Shown in pieces: positions 11,443 to 23,288 of a stretch of DNA of 64,000 nucleotides (positions are counted from its first letter, which is position 1; each line of letters starts with the position of its first letter). Origin of the DNA: Amaranthus tricolor (lineage: Eukaryota > Streptophyta > Magnoliopsida > Caryophyllales > Amaranthaceae). The stretch covers positions 26,183,249 to 26,247,248 of the forward strand of contig NC_080056.1 in NCBI RefSeq assembly GCF_026212465.1, given 5' to 3'. Under the pieces are notes generated by a model, which was not told the origin of the DNA, did not search any database, and saw nothing but the letters and a program-made list of their open reading frames with translations. Made by a program: the position numbers and the translations under genes.

Positions 11443-12627
11443 TAAATTGTATGCGTTTTTATGCTTTTTTGGCACTTTCACGCATAACGTAGCTCAAAGT
11501 TTGTTTGTTTTGCACGAAACTTGGTACACAACACCATTTGGTATATATTATTGTGTTGAAGTCATTAGAATTGAAAATCATAGTCATATGCTAGAAATTA
11601 CGTGTTAAGTTGCGATTTTAAGGGTTTTTTATCATTTTCGGCACTTTTGCGCATAAAGTAGCCAGAACTTGGTTTGTTTTGCACGAAACTTGGCACACAG
11701 CACTATTTGGTATATATTATTGTGTTGAAGTGGTTAATATTCAAAATCATACTCATATGCTAGAAATTACTTGTTAAGTTGTGATTTTATGGGGTTTTTA
11801 AACGTTTTTTGCACTTTTTTGCATAAAGTAGCTCAAACTTGGTTTGTTTTGCACGAAACATAGCACACAACACTATTTGGTATGTAGTATTGTGTTGAAG
11901 TGGTTAGAATTGAAAATCATACTCATATTCTAGAAATTACGTGTTAAATTGCGATTTTAAGGGTTTTGAAGCGTTTTTGGCGTTTTGCGCATAAAGTAGC
12001 AAACTTGGTTTGTTTTGCACGGAACTTGGCACACAAAACTATTTGGTATATATTATTGTGTTTAAGTAGTTAGAATAAAAAATCATAGTCAAAATGCTAA
12101 AAATTACGTGTTAAGTTGCGATTTTAAGGGTTTTTAAGCATTTTTCGCACTTTTGCGCATAAAGTAGCTCAAACTTGGTTTGTTTTGCACGAAACATGGC
12201 ACGCAACTCTATTCCATTTATATTATTGAGTTCAAGTGGTTAGAATTGAAAATCATACTCATATGCTAGAAATTACGTGTTAAGTTACGATTTTATGGGT
12301 TTTTAAGAGTTTTTGGAGTTTTTGCGTATTAAAGTAGCTCAAACTTGGTTTGTTTTGCACGGAACTTGGCTCACAACACTATTTGGTATATATTATTGTG
12401 TTCAAGTGGTTAGAATTAAAAATCATAGTTAAATGCTAGAATTACTTGTTAAGTTGCGATTTTAAGGGTTTTTTTTTAGCATTTTTGGCACTTTTGCGCA
12501 TAAAATAGCTAAAACTTGGTTTGTTTTGCACGAAACTTGGCACACAACACTATTTGGTATATATCATTGTGTTGAAGTGGTTAGAATAGAAAATCATGGT
12601 CATATGTTAGAAATTACTTGTTAAGTT
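11443..12627 (+). repeat. HOR unit, 7-mer with variant L1
   Basis: L1 starts taaattgtatgcg and has taacgtag and gaagtcattag. L2-L7 follow in order. L3 has actttttttgcataaag. L5 has tttttcgcacttttgcg and attccatttat. Confidence 0.9.
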
Positions 12628-13810
12628 GCGATTTTTATGCGTTTTTATGCTTTTTTGGCACTTTCACGCATAAAGTAGCTCAAAGTTTGTTTGTTTTGCA
12701 CGAAACTTGGCACACAACACCATTTCGTATATATTATTGTGTTGAAGTGGTTAGAATTAAAAATCATAGTCATATGCTAGAAATTACGTGTTAAGTTGCG
12801 ATATTAAGGGGTTTTTTATCATTTTCGGCACTTTTGCGCATAAAGTAGCCAGAACTTGGTTTGTTTTGCACTAAACTTGGCACACAGCACTATTTGGTAT
12901 ATATTATTGTGTTGAAGTGGTTAAAATTCAAAATCATACTCATATGCTAGAAATTACTTGTTAAGTTGTGATTTTATGGGTTTTTAAACGTTTTTGGCAC
13001 TTTTGTGCATAAAGTAGCTCAAACTTGGTTTGTTTTGCACGAAACATAGCACACAACACTATTTGGTATGTAGTATTGTGTTGAAGTGGTTAGAATTGAA
13101 AATCATACTCATATTCTAGAAATTACGTGTTAAATTGCGATTTTAAGTGTTTTTAAGCGTTTTTGGCGTTTTGCGCATAACTAGCAAACTTGGTTTGTTT
13201 TACACGGAACTTGGCTCACAAAACTATTTGGTATATATTATTGTCTTTAAGTGGTTAGAATAAAAAATCATAGTCAAATGCTAGAAATTACGTGTTAAGT
13301 TGCTATTTTAAGGGTTTTTTAAGCATTTTTAGCACTTTTGCGCATAAAGTAGCTCAAACTTGGTTTGCTTTGCACGAAACATGGCACGCAACTCTATCTA
13401 TATATATTATTGTGTTCAAGTGGTTAGAATTGAAAATCATACTCATATGCTAGAAATTACGTGTTAAGTTGCGATTTTATGGGTTTTTAAGAGTTTTTGG
13501 AGTTTTTGCGCATAAAGTAGCTCAAACTTGGTTTGTTTTGCACGGAACTTGGCACACAACACTATTTGGTATATATTATTGTGTTCAAGTGATTAGAATT
13601 AAAAATCATAGTTAATGCTAGAAATTACTTGTTAAGTTGCGATTTTAAAGGTTTTTTTTTAGCATTTTTGGCACTTTTGCGCATAAAATAACTAAAACTT
13701 GGTTTGTTTTGCAAGAAACTTGGCACACAACACTATTTGGTATATATTATTGTGTTGAAGTGGTTAGAATAGAAAATCATACTCATATGTTAGAAATTAC
13801 TTGTTAAGTT
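12628..13810 (+). repeat. HOR unit, 7-mer
   Basis: L1-L7 in order. L4 has gcgcataactagcaaac and ttttacacggaac, variants also seen in the units at 14815 and 17011. L5 lacks one base in actctatctatat. Confidence 0.9.
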
Positions 13811-14814
13811 GCTATTTTATGCGTTTTTATGCTTTTTTGGCACTTTCACGCATAAAGTAGCTCAAAGTTTGTTTGTTTTGCACGAAACTTGGCACACAAC
13901 ACCATTTGGTATATATTATTGTGTTGAAGTGGTTAGAATTGAAAATCATAGTCATATGCTAGAAATTACGTGTTAAGTTGCGATTTTAAGGGGTTTTTAG
14001 CATTTTCGGCACTTTTGCGCATAAAGTAGCTCAAACTTGATTTGTTTTGCACGAACCATAGCACACAACACTATTTGGTATGTAGTATTGTGTTGAAGTG
14101 GTTAGAATTGAAAATCATACTCATATGCTAGAAATTACGTGTTAAATTGCGATTTTAAGGGTTTTTAAGCGTTTTTGTCGTTTTGCGCATAAAGTAGCAA
14201 ACTTGGTTTGTTTTGCACGGAACTTGGCACACAAAACTATTTCGTATATATTATTGTGTTTAAGTGGTTCGAATAAAAAATCATAGTCAAATGCTAGAAA
14301 TTACGTGTTAAGGTTCTATTTTAAGGGTTTTTAAGCATTTTTAGCACTTAAGTAGCTCAAACTTGGTTTGTTTTGCACGAAACATGGCACGCAACTCTAT
14401 TCTATATATATTATTGTGTTCAAGTGGTTAGAATTGAAAATCATAGTCATATGCTAGAAATTACGTGTTAAGTTTCGATTTTATGGGTTTTTAAGAGTTT
14501 TTGGAGTTTTTGCGTATAAAGTAGCTCAAACTTGGTTTGTTTTGCACGGAACTTGGCACACAACACTATTTGGTATATATTATTGTGTTCAAGTGGTTAA
14601 AATTAAATATCATAGTTAAATGCTAGAAATTACTTGTTAAGTTGCGTATTTAAGGGTTTTTTTTAGCATTTTTGGCACTTTTGCGCATAAAATAGCTAAA
14701 ACTTGGTTTGTTTTGCACGAAACTTGGCACACAACACTATTTGGTATATATCATTGTGTTGAAGTGGTTAGAATAGAAAATCATAGTCATATGTTAGAAA
14801 TTACTTGTTAAGTT
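13811..14814 (+). repeat. HOR unit, 6-mer
   Basis: L1 (starting gctatttta), L2/L3 hybrid, L4, short L5, L6, L7. L7 has ttgcacgaaac and tatatatcattg rather than the ttgcaagaaac of earlier 6-mers, so its last monomer is of the 7-mer kind. Confidence 0.88.
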
Positions 14815-16000
14815 GCGATTTTATGCGTTTTTATGCTTTTTTGGCACTTTCACGCATAAAGTAGCTCAAAGTTTGTTTGTTTTGCACGAAACTTGGCACA
14901 CAACACCATTTGGTATATATTATTGTGTTGAAGTGGTTAGAATTGAAAATCATAGTCATATGCTAGAAATTACGTGTTAAGTTGCGATTTTAAGGGTTTT
15001 TATCATTTTCGGCACTTTTGCGCATAAAGTAGCCAGAACTTGGTTTGTTTTGCACTAAACTTGGCACACAGCACTATTTGGTATATATTATTGTGTTGAA
15101 GTGGTTAAAATTAAAAATCATACTCATATGCTAGAAATTACTTGTTAAGTTGTGATTTTATGGGTTTTTTAAACGTTTTTGGCACTTTTGTGCATAAAGT
15201 AGCTCAAACTTTGTTTGTTTTGCACGAAACATAGCACACAACACTATATGGTATGTAGTATTGTGTTGAAGTGGTTAGAATTGAAAATCATACTCATATT
15301 CTAGAAATTACGTGTTAAATTGCGATTTTAAGTGTTTTTAAGCGTTTTTGGCGTTTTGCGCATAAACTAGCAAACTTGGTTTGTTTTACACGGAACTTGG
15401 CTCACAAAACTATTTGGTATATATTATTGTCTTTAAGTGGTTAGAATAAAAAATCATAGTCAAATGCTAGAAATTACGTGGTTAAGTTGGCTATTTTAAG
15501 GGTTTTTAAGCATTTTTAGCACTTTTGCGCATAAAGTAGCTCAAACTTGGTTTGCTTTGCACGAAACATGGCACGCAACTCTATTCTATATATATTATTG
15601 TGTTCAAGTGGTTAGAATTGAAAATCATACTCATATGCTAGAAATTACTTGTTAAGTTGCGATTTTATGGGTTTTTAAGAGTTTTTGGAGTTTTTGCGCA
15701 TAAAGTAGCTCAAACTTGGTTTGTTTTGCACGGAACTTGGCACACAACACTATTTGGTATATATTATTGTGTTCAAGTGATTAGAATTAAAAATCATAGT
15801 TAAATGCTAGAAATTACTTGTTAAGTTGCGATTTTAAAGGTTTTTTTTAGCATTTTTGGCACTTTTGCGCATAAAAATAACTAAAACTTGGTTTGTTTTG
15901 CAAGAAACTTGGCACACAACACTATTTGGTATATATTATTGTGTTGAAGTGGTTTAGAATAGAAAATCATACTCATATGTTAGAAATTACTTGTTAAGTT
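14815..16000 (+). repeat. HOR unit, 7-mer
   Basis: L1-L7 in order. L2 has ttgcactaaacttgg. L4 has cataaactagcaaac and ttttacacgg. Extra single bases occur at about 15480-15492 (acgtggttaagttggc) and 15953. Confidence 0.88.
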
Positions 16001-17010
16001 GCGATTTTATGCGTTTTTATGCTTTTTTGGCACTTTCACGCATAAAGTAGCTCAAAGTTTGTTTGTTTTGCACGAAACTTGGCACACAACACCATTTGGT
16101 ATATATTATTGTGTTGAAGTGGTTAGAATTGAAAATCATAGTCATATGCTAGAAATTACGTGTTAAGTTGCGATTTTAAGGGGTTTTTTAGCATTTTCGG
16201 CACTTTTGCGCATAAAGTAGCTCAAACTTGGTTTGTTTTGCACGAACCATAGCACACAACACTATTTGGTATGTAGTATTGTGTTGAAGTGGTTAGAATT
16301 GAAAATCATACTCATATGCTAGAATATTACGTGTTAAATTGCGATTTTAAGGGTTTTTTTAAGCGTTTTTGTCGTTTTGCGCATAAAGTAGCAAACTTGG
16401 TTTGTTTTGCACGGAACTTGGCACACAAAACTATTTGGTATATATTATTGTGTTTAAGTGGTTCGAATAAAAAATCATAGTCAAATGATAGAAATTACGT
16501 GTTAAGGTTCTATTTTTAAGGGTTTTTAAGCATTTTTAGCACTTAAGTAGCTCAAACTTGGTTTGTTTTGCACGAAACATGGCACGCAACTCTATTCTAT
16601 ATATATTATTGTGTTCAAGTGGTTAGAATTGAAAATCATAGTCATATGCTAGAAATTACGTGGTTAAGTTGCGATTTTATGGGTTTTTAAGAGTTTTTGG
16701 AGTTTTTGCGTATAAAGTAGCTCAAACTTGGTTTGTTTTGCACGGAACTTGGCTCACAACACTATTTGGTATATATTATTGTGTTCAAGTGGTTAGAATT
16801 AAAAATCATAGTTAAATGCTACAAATTACTTGTTAAGTTGCGATTTTAAGGGTTTTTTTTAGCATTTTTGGCACTTTTGCGCATAAAATAGCTAAAACTT
16901 GGTTTGTTTTGCACGAAACTTGGCACACAACACTATTTGGTATATATCATTGTGTTGAAGTGGTTAGAATAGAAAATCATAGTCATATGTTAGAAATTAC
17001 TTGTTAAGTT
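16001..17010 (+). repeat. HOR unit, 6-mer
   Basis: L1, L2/L3 hybrid (cgaaccatagcac), L4, short L5, L6 (with cttggctcacaac), L7 (tatatatcattg). It contains extra bases at about 16324 (agaatatta), 16352 and 16660. Confidence 0.88.
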
Positions 17011-18199
17011 GCGATTTTATGCGTTTTTATGCTTTTTTGGCACTTTCACGCATAAAGTAGCTCAAAGTTTGTTTGTTTTGCACGAAACTTGGCACACAAC
17101 ACCATTTGGTATATATTATTGTGTTGAAGTGGTTAGAATTGAAAATCATAGTCATATGCTAGAAATTACGTGTTAAGTTGCGATTTTAAGGGTTTTTTAT
17201 CATTTTCGGCACTTTTGCGCATAAAGTAGCCAAAACTTGGTTTGTTTTGCACTAAACTTGGCACACAGCACTATTTGGTATATATTATTGTGTTGAAGTG
17301 GTTAAAATTCAAAATCATACTCATATGCTAGAAATTACTTGTTAAGTTGTGATTTTATGGGTTTTTAAACGTTTTTTGGCACTTTTGTGCATAAAGTAGC
17401 TCAAAACTTGGTTTGTTTTGCACGAAACATAGCACACAACACTATTTGGTATGTAGTATTGTGTTGAAGTGGTTAGAATTGAAAATCATACTCATATTCT
17501 AGAAATTACGTGTTAAATTGCGATTTTTAAGTGTTTTTAAGCGTTTTTGGCGTTTTGCGCATAAACTAGCAAACTTGGTTTGTTTTACACGGAACTTGGC
17601 ACACAAAACTATTTGGTATATATTATTGTGTTTAAGTGGTTAGAATAAAAAATCACAGTCAAATGCTAGAAGAAATTACGTGTTAAGTTGCTATTTTAAG
17701 GGTTTTTAAGCATTTTTAGCACTTTTGCGCATAAAGTAGCTCAAACTTTGTTTGTTTTGCACGAAACATGGCACGCAACTCTATTCTATATATATTATTG
17801 TGTTGAAGTGGTTAGAATTGAAAAAACATACTCATATGCTAGAAATTACGTGTTAAGTTGCGATTTTATGGGTTTTTAAGAGTTTTTGGAGTTTTTGCGC
17901 ATAAAGTAGCTCAAACTTGGTTTCTTTTGCACGGAACTTGGCACACAACACTATTTGGTATATATTATTGTGTTCAACTGGTTAGAATTAAATATCATAG
18001 TTAAATGCTAGAAATTACTTGTTAAGTTGCGATTTTAAGGGTTTTTTTTAGCATTTTTGGCACTTTTGCGCATAAAATAGCTAAAACTTGGTTTGTTTTG
18101 CACGAAACTTGGCACACAACACTATTTGGTATATATTATTGTGTTGAAGTGGTTAGAATAGAAAATCATAGTCATATGTTAGAAATTACTTGTTAAGTT
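17011..18199 (+). repeat. HOR unit, 7-mer
   Basis: L1-L7 in order. L2 has agtagccaaaacttgg, closer to right-array k1. L4 has aaatcacagtc and a 3-bp duplication (gctagaagaaatt). L5 uses the common ttgttttgcac rather than ttgctttgcac, and gtgttgaagtgg. Confidence 0.88.
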
Positions 18200-18539
18200 G
18201 CGATTTTATGCGTTTTTATGCTTTTTTTGGAACTTTCACGCATAAAGTAGCTCAAAGTTTGTTTGTTTTGCACGAAACTTGGCACACAACACCATTTGGT
18301 ATATATTATTGTGTTGAAGTCGTTAGAATTGAAAATCATAGTCATATGCTAGAAATTACGTGTTTAAGTTGCGATTTTAAGGGTTTTTTATCATTTTCGG
18401 CACTTTTGCGCATAAAGTAGCCAGAACTTGGTTTGTTTTGCACGAAACTTGGCACACAGCACTATTTGGTATATATTATTGTGTTGAAGTGGTTAGAATA
18501 GAAAATCATACTCATATGTTAGAAATTACTTGTTAAGTT
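18200..18539 (+). repeat. Two-monomer remnant (L1, then L2/L7 hybrid)
   Basis: L1 is followed by a monomer that starts as L2 (ttatcattttcggc, agtagccagaac, cacagcac) and ends as L7 (gttagaatagaaaatcatactcatatgttag). The next monomer is again L1. Five monomers of the normal unit are missing. This is the last complete structure before the gap. Confidence 0.8.
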
Positions 18540-18634
18540 GCGATTTTATGCGTTTTTTTGCTTTTTTGGCACTTTCACGCATAAAGTAGCTCAAAGTTTG
18601 TTTGTTTTGCACGAAACTTGGCACACAACACCAT
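18540..18634 (+). repeat. Partial L1 at the gap edge
   Basis: Starts gcgattttatgcg, with a T replacing A in gcgtttttttgc. Contains ctttcacgcataaagtag and stops after acaacaccat at the first N. Confidence 0.85.
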
Positions 18635-18734
18635 NNNNNNNNNNNNNNNNNNNNNNNNNNNNNNNNNNNNNNNNNNNNNNNNNNNNNNNNNNNNNNNNNN
18701 NNNNNNNNNNNNNNNNNNNNNNNNNNNNNNNNNN
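18635..18734. other. Assembly gap, 100 Ns
   Basis: Exactly 100 N characters, a conventional placeholder for a gap of unknown size between joined contigs. The left flank stops inside an L1 monomer just after acaacaccat. The right flank starts in the tail of a reverse-oriented k9-like or k3-like monomer. The true amount of missing sequence cannot be judged and could be large, since both flanks are satellite. Confidence 0.98.
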
Positions 18735-20608
18735 CGCCAAAAACACTTAAAAACCCATAAAATCGCAACTTAACACGTAATTTCTAGCATATGAGTATGA
18801 TTTTCAATTCTAACCACTTCAACACAATAAATACAGAATAGTGTTGCGTTTTAAGTTTCGTGCAAAACAAACCAAGTTTGAGCTACTTTATGCGCAAAAG
18901 TGCTAAAAATGCTTTAAAACCCTTAAAATCGCAACTTAACACGTAATTTCTAGCATTTGACTATGATTTTCAATTCTAACCAATTAAAAACAATAATATA
19001 TACCAAATAGTTTTGTGTGCCAAGTTTCGTGCAAAACAAACCAAGTTTTAGCTATTATATGCGCAAAAGTGCCAAAAATGCTTAAAAACCTTTAAAATCG
19101 CAACTTAACACGTAATTTCTAGCATTTGACAATGATTTTCAATTCTACCCACTTAATCACAATAATATATACCAAATAGTTTTGTGTGCCAAGTTCCGTG
19201 CAAAACAAACCAAGTTTGCAACTTTATGCGAAAAACGCCAAAAACGCTAAAAAACTCTTAAAATCGCAATTTAACACGTAATTTCAAGCATATGAGTATG
19301 ATTTTAAATTCTAACCACTTCAACACAATAATACATACCAAATAGTGTTGTGTGCCAAGTTTGGTGCAAAACAAACCAAGTTTGGGCTACTTTATGCGCA
19401 AAAACGCCAAAAACACTTAAAAACCCATAAAATCGCAACTTAACTCGTAATTTCTAGCATATGAGTATGATTTTCAATTCTAACCACTTCAACACAATAA
19501 TACATCCCAAATAGTGTTGTGTGCCAAGTTTCGTGCAAAACAAACCAAGTTTGAGGTACTTTATGCACAAAAGTGCTAAAAACGCTTAAAAACCCATAAA
19601 ATCGCAACTTAACACGTAATTTCTAGCATATGAGTATGATTTTAAATTCTAACCACTTCAACACAATAATATATACAGGATAGTGTTGCGTGCCAAGTTT
19701 CGTGCAAAACAAACCAAGTTACATTATTCGCAAAAGTGCTAAAAATGCTTTAAAACCCTTAAAATCGCTACTTAACACGTAATTTCAAGCATTTGACTAT
19801 GATTTTAAATTCTACCAACTTAATCACAATAATATATACCAAATAGTTTTGTGTGCCAAGTTCCGTGCAAAACAAACCAAGTTTGCAACTTTATGCGAAA
19901 AACGCCAAAAACGCTTAAAAACTCTTAAAATCGCAATTTAACACGTAATTTCAAGCATATGAGTATGATTTTAAATTCTAACCACTTCAACACAATAATA
20001 CATACCAAATAGTGTTGTGTGCCAAGTTTGGTGCAAAACAAACCAAGTTTGGGCTACTTTATTCGCAAAAACGCCAAAAACACTTAAAAACCCATAAAAT
20101 CGCAACTTAACACGTAATTTCTAGCATATGAGTATGATTTTCAATTCTAACCACTTTAACACAATAATATATACAGAATAGTGTTGCTTTTTAAGTTTCG
20201 TGCAAAACAAACCAAGTTTGAGCTACTTTATGCGCAAAAGTGCTAAAAATGCTTTAAAAACCCTTAAAATCGTAACATAACACGTAATTTCTAGCATTTG
20301 ACTATGATTTTCAATTCTAACCAATTAAAAACAATAATATATACCAAATAGTTTTGTGTGCCAAGTTTCGTGCAAAACAAACCAAGTTTTAGCTATTTTA
20401 TGCGCAAAAGTGCCAAAAACGCTTAAAAACCTTTAAAATCGCAACTTAACACGTAATTTCTAGCATTTGACAATGATTTTCAATTCTACCCACTTAATCA
20501 CAATAATATATACCAAATAGTTTTGTGTGCCAAGTTCCGTGCAAAAGAAACCAAGCTTGCAACTTTATGCGAAAAACGCCAAAAACGCTTTAAAACTCTT
20601 AAAATCGC
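18735..20608 (-). repeat. Incomplete, rearranged HOR stretch after the gap
   Basis: A k9- or k3-like tail (18735-18766) is followed by 11 monomers: k10, k11, k12, k9, a k10/k6 hybrid (tcaattc first, aatacatcccaaatag and tttatgcacaaaag later), k7, k8, k9, k10, k11, k12. The block k1-k5 is absent between the first k9 and the hybrid. Shared end sequences (acttaaaaaccca) allow such jumps. Confidence 0.75.
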
Positions 20609-21948
20609 AATTTAACACGAAATTTCTAGCATATGAGTAGGATTTTCAATTCTAACCACTTCAACACAATAATATATACCAAACAGTGTTGTGTGCCAAG
20701 TTTCGTGCAAAACAAACCAAGTTTTGGCTATTTTATGCGCAAAAGAGCCGAAAATGCTAAAAAACGCATAAAATCGCAACTTAACAAGTAATTTCTAGCA
20801 TATGAGTATGATTTTCTATTCTAACCACTTCAACACAAGAATATATACCAAATAGTGTTGTGTTCCAAATTTCGTGCAAAAAAAAACCAAGTTTGAGCTA
20901 CTTTATGCGTGAAAGTGCCAAAAATGTTTAAAAACGCATAAAATCGCAACTTAACACGTAATTTCTATCATATGACTATGATTTTTAATTCTAACCACTT
21001 CCAGACAATAATATATATTAAATAGACTTGTGTGCCAAGTTTCGTGTAAAACAAACCAAGTTTGAGCTACTTTATGCGCAAAAACGCCAAAAACACTTAA
21101 AAACCCATAAAATCGCAACTTAACACGTAATTTCTAGCATATGAGTATGATTTTCAATTCTAACCACTTCAACACAATAATATATACAGAATAGTGTTGC
21201 GTGCCAAGTTTCGTGCAAAACAAACCAAGTTCGAGGTACTTTATGCGCAAAAGTGCTAAAAATGCTTTAAAACCCTTAAAATCGCAAATTAACACGTAAT
21301 TTCTACCATTTGACTATGATTTTCAATTCTAACCACTTAAACACAATAATATATACCAAATAGTTTTGTATGCCAAGTTCCGTGCAAAACAAACCAAGTT
21401 TGGTACTTTATGCGAAAAACGCCAAAAACGCTTAAAAACTCTTAAAATCGCAATTAAACATGTAGATTCTAGCATATGAGTATGATTTTCAATTCTAACC
21501 ACTTCAACACAATAATACATACCAAATAGTGTTGTGTGCCAAGTTTCGTGCAAAACAAACAAAGTTGGGCTACTTTATGCACAAAAGTGCTAAAAACGCT
21601 TAAAAACCCATAAAATCGCAACTTAACACGTAATTTCTAGCATATGAGTATGATTTTAAATTCTAACCACTTCAACACAATAATATATACAAAATAGTGT
21701 GGCGTGCCAAGTTTCGTGCAAAACAAACCAAGTTACATTATTCGCAAAAGTGCTAAAAATGCTTTAAAACCCTTAAAATCGCTACTTAACACGTAATTTC
21801 AAGCATTTGACTATGATTTTAAATTCTACCCACTTAATCACAATAATATATACCAAATAGTTTTGTGTGCCAAGTTCCGTGCAAAACAAACCAAGTTTGC
21901 AACTTTATGCGAAAAACGCCAAAAACGCTTAAAAACTCTTAAAATCGC
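20609..21948 (-). repeat. HOR unit, 8-mer (k1-k8)
   Basis: k1-k8, then directly k1 of the next unit; k9-k12 are missing. Length 1,340 bp. k3 has agacttgtgtgcc, and k6 has aaacaaagttgggctac. The k1 landmark spacing 20745 to 22085 is 1,340 bp. Confidence 0.85.
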
Positions 21949-23288
21949 AATTTAACACGTAATTTCAAGCATATGAGTAGGATTTTCAATTCTAACCACT
22001 TCAACACAATAATATATACCAAACAGTGTTGTGTGCCAAGTTTCGTGCAAAACAAACCAAGTTTTGGCTATTTTATGCGCAAAAGAGCCGAAAATGCTAA
22101 AAAACGCATAAAATCGCAACTTAACAAGTAATTTCTAGCATATGAGTATGACTTTCTATTCTAACCACTTCAACACAAGAATATATACCAAATAGTGTTG
22201 TGTTCCAAATTTCGTGCAAAAAAAACCAAGTTTGAGCTACTTTATGCGTGAAAGTGCCAAAAAAGTTTAAAAACGCATAAAATCGCAACTTAACACGTAA
22301 TTTCTATCATATGACTATGATTTTTAATTCTAACCACTTCCACACAATAATATATATTAAATAGAGTTGTGTGCCAAGTTTCGTGCAAAACAAACCAAGT
22401 TTGAGCTACTTTATGCGCAAAAACGCCAAAAACACTTAAAAACCCATAAAATCGCAACTTAACACGTAATTTCTAGCATATGAGTTTGATTTTCAATTCT
22501 AACCACTTCAACACAATAATAATTATAGAATAGTGTTGCGTGCCAAGTTTCGTGCAAAACAAACCAAGTTCGAGGTACTTTATGCGCAAAAGTGCTAAAA
22601 ATGCTTTAAAACCCTTAAAATCGCAAATTAACACGTAATTTCTACCATTTGACTATGATTTTCAATTCTAACCACTTAAACACAATAATATATACCAAAT
22701 AGTTTTGTATGCCAAGTTCCGTGCAAAACAAACCAAGTTTGCTACTTTATGCGAAAAACGCCAAAAACGCTTAAAAACTCTTAAAATCGCAATTTAACAT
22801 GTAGATTCTAGCATATGAGTAAGATTTTCAATTCTAACCACTTCAACACAATAATACATACCAAATAGTGTTGTGTGCCAAGTTTCGTGCAAAACAAACC
22901 AAGTTTGAGCTACTTTATGCACAAAAGTGCTAAAAACGCTTAAAAACCCATAAAATCGCAACTTAACACGTAATTTCTAGCATATGAGTATGATTTTAAA
23001 TTCTAACCACTTCAACACAATAATATATACAGGATTGTGTTGCGTGCCAAGTTTCGTGCAAAACAAACCAAGTTACATTATTCGCAAAAGTGCTAAAAAT
23101 GCTTTAAAACCCTTAAAATCGCTACTTAACACGTAATTTCAAGCATTTGACTATGATTTTAAATTCTACCCACTTAATCACAATAATATATACCAAATAG
23201 TTTTGTGTGCCAAGTTCCGTGCAAAACAAACCAAGTTTGCAACTTTATGCGAAAAACGCCAAAAACGCTTAAAAACTCTTAAAATCGC
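21949..23288 (-). repeat. HOR unit, 8-mer, starts with a k9/k1 hybrid
   Basis: The first monomer starts like k9 (aacacgtaatttcaagc) and turns into k1 at gagtagg, marking the junction of the k9-k12 deletion. Length 1,340 bp, the same as the preceding unit. Private marks gagtttgattttc (k4) and aattatagaatag are shared with the following unit, suggesting a recent tandem copy. Confidence 0.85.

Larger units (their letters stand above)
10440..13810 (+). repeat. Third-level block, 6+7+7 monomers (20-mer)
   Basis: Units 10440-11442 (6-mer), 11443-12627 (7-mer with variant L1 and the attccatttat L5) and 12628-13810 (7-mer), 3,371 bp in total. It repeats the preceding 3,370-bp block in order and in diagnostic variants. 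Confidence 0.8.
1..18634 (+). repeat. Left satellite array, 7-/6-monomer HOR domain
   Basis: Continuous tandem array of monomers of about 160-172 bp. Each can be anchored by gcgatttt near its start, then cataaagtag, then ttggtttgttttgcac, tatatattattgtg and gctagaaatta. Seven variants (L1-L7) recur in fixed order. The L1 landmark ctttcacgcat recurs with spacings of 1002, 1170, 1005, 1187, 1527, 1187, 1003, 1184, 1183, 1003, 1186, 1182, 1004, 1186, 1010, 1190 and 339 bp, which are 6-, 7-, 9- or 2-monomer units. No unique sequence or transposon interrupts it. Likely a centromeric or pericentromeric satellite (inference from length, homogeneity and HOR structure). The strand given is that of the gcgatttt reading, chosen arbitrarily because no coding sense exists. 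Confidence 0.95.

Noticed and set aside
16289..16480. Other small open frames (also 18190-18420, 33594-33812, 37747-37941, 39152-39340, 40991-41194, 43779-43994, 61941-62132)
   Set aside because: All are the same satellite in various frames, opened by single-base indels that remove a stop. Those around 18526-18768 merely run through the Ns.
1..18634. CRISPR array (regular repeats with spacers)
   Set aside because: There are no unique spacers: the whole 160-172 bp period is repeated and the period is far too long.
18590..18780. Large hairpin (inverted repeat) around the gap
   Set aside because: The two sides are the same family in opposite orientation, but the sequences abutting the Ns are different monomer types and the gap size is unknown, so a true palindrome cannot be claimed.
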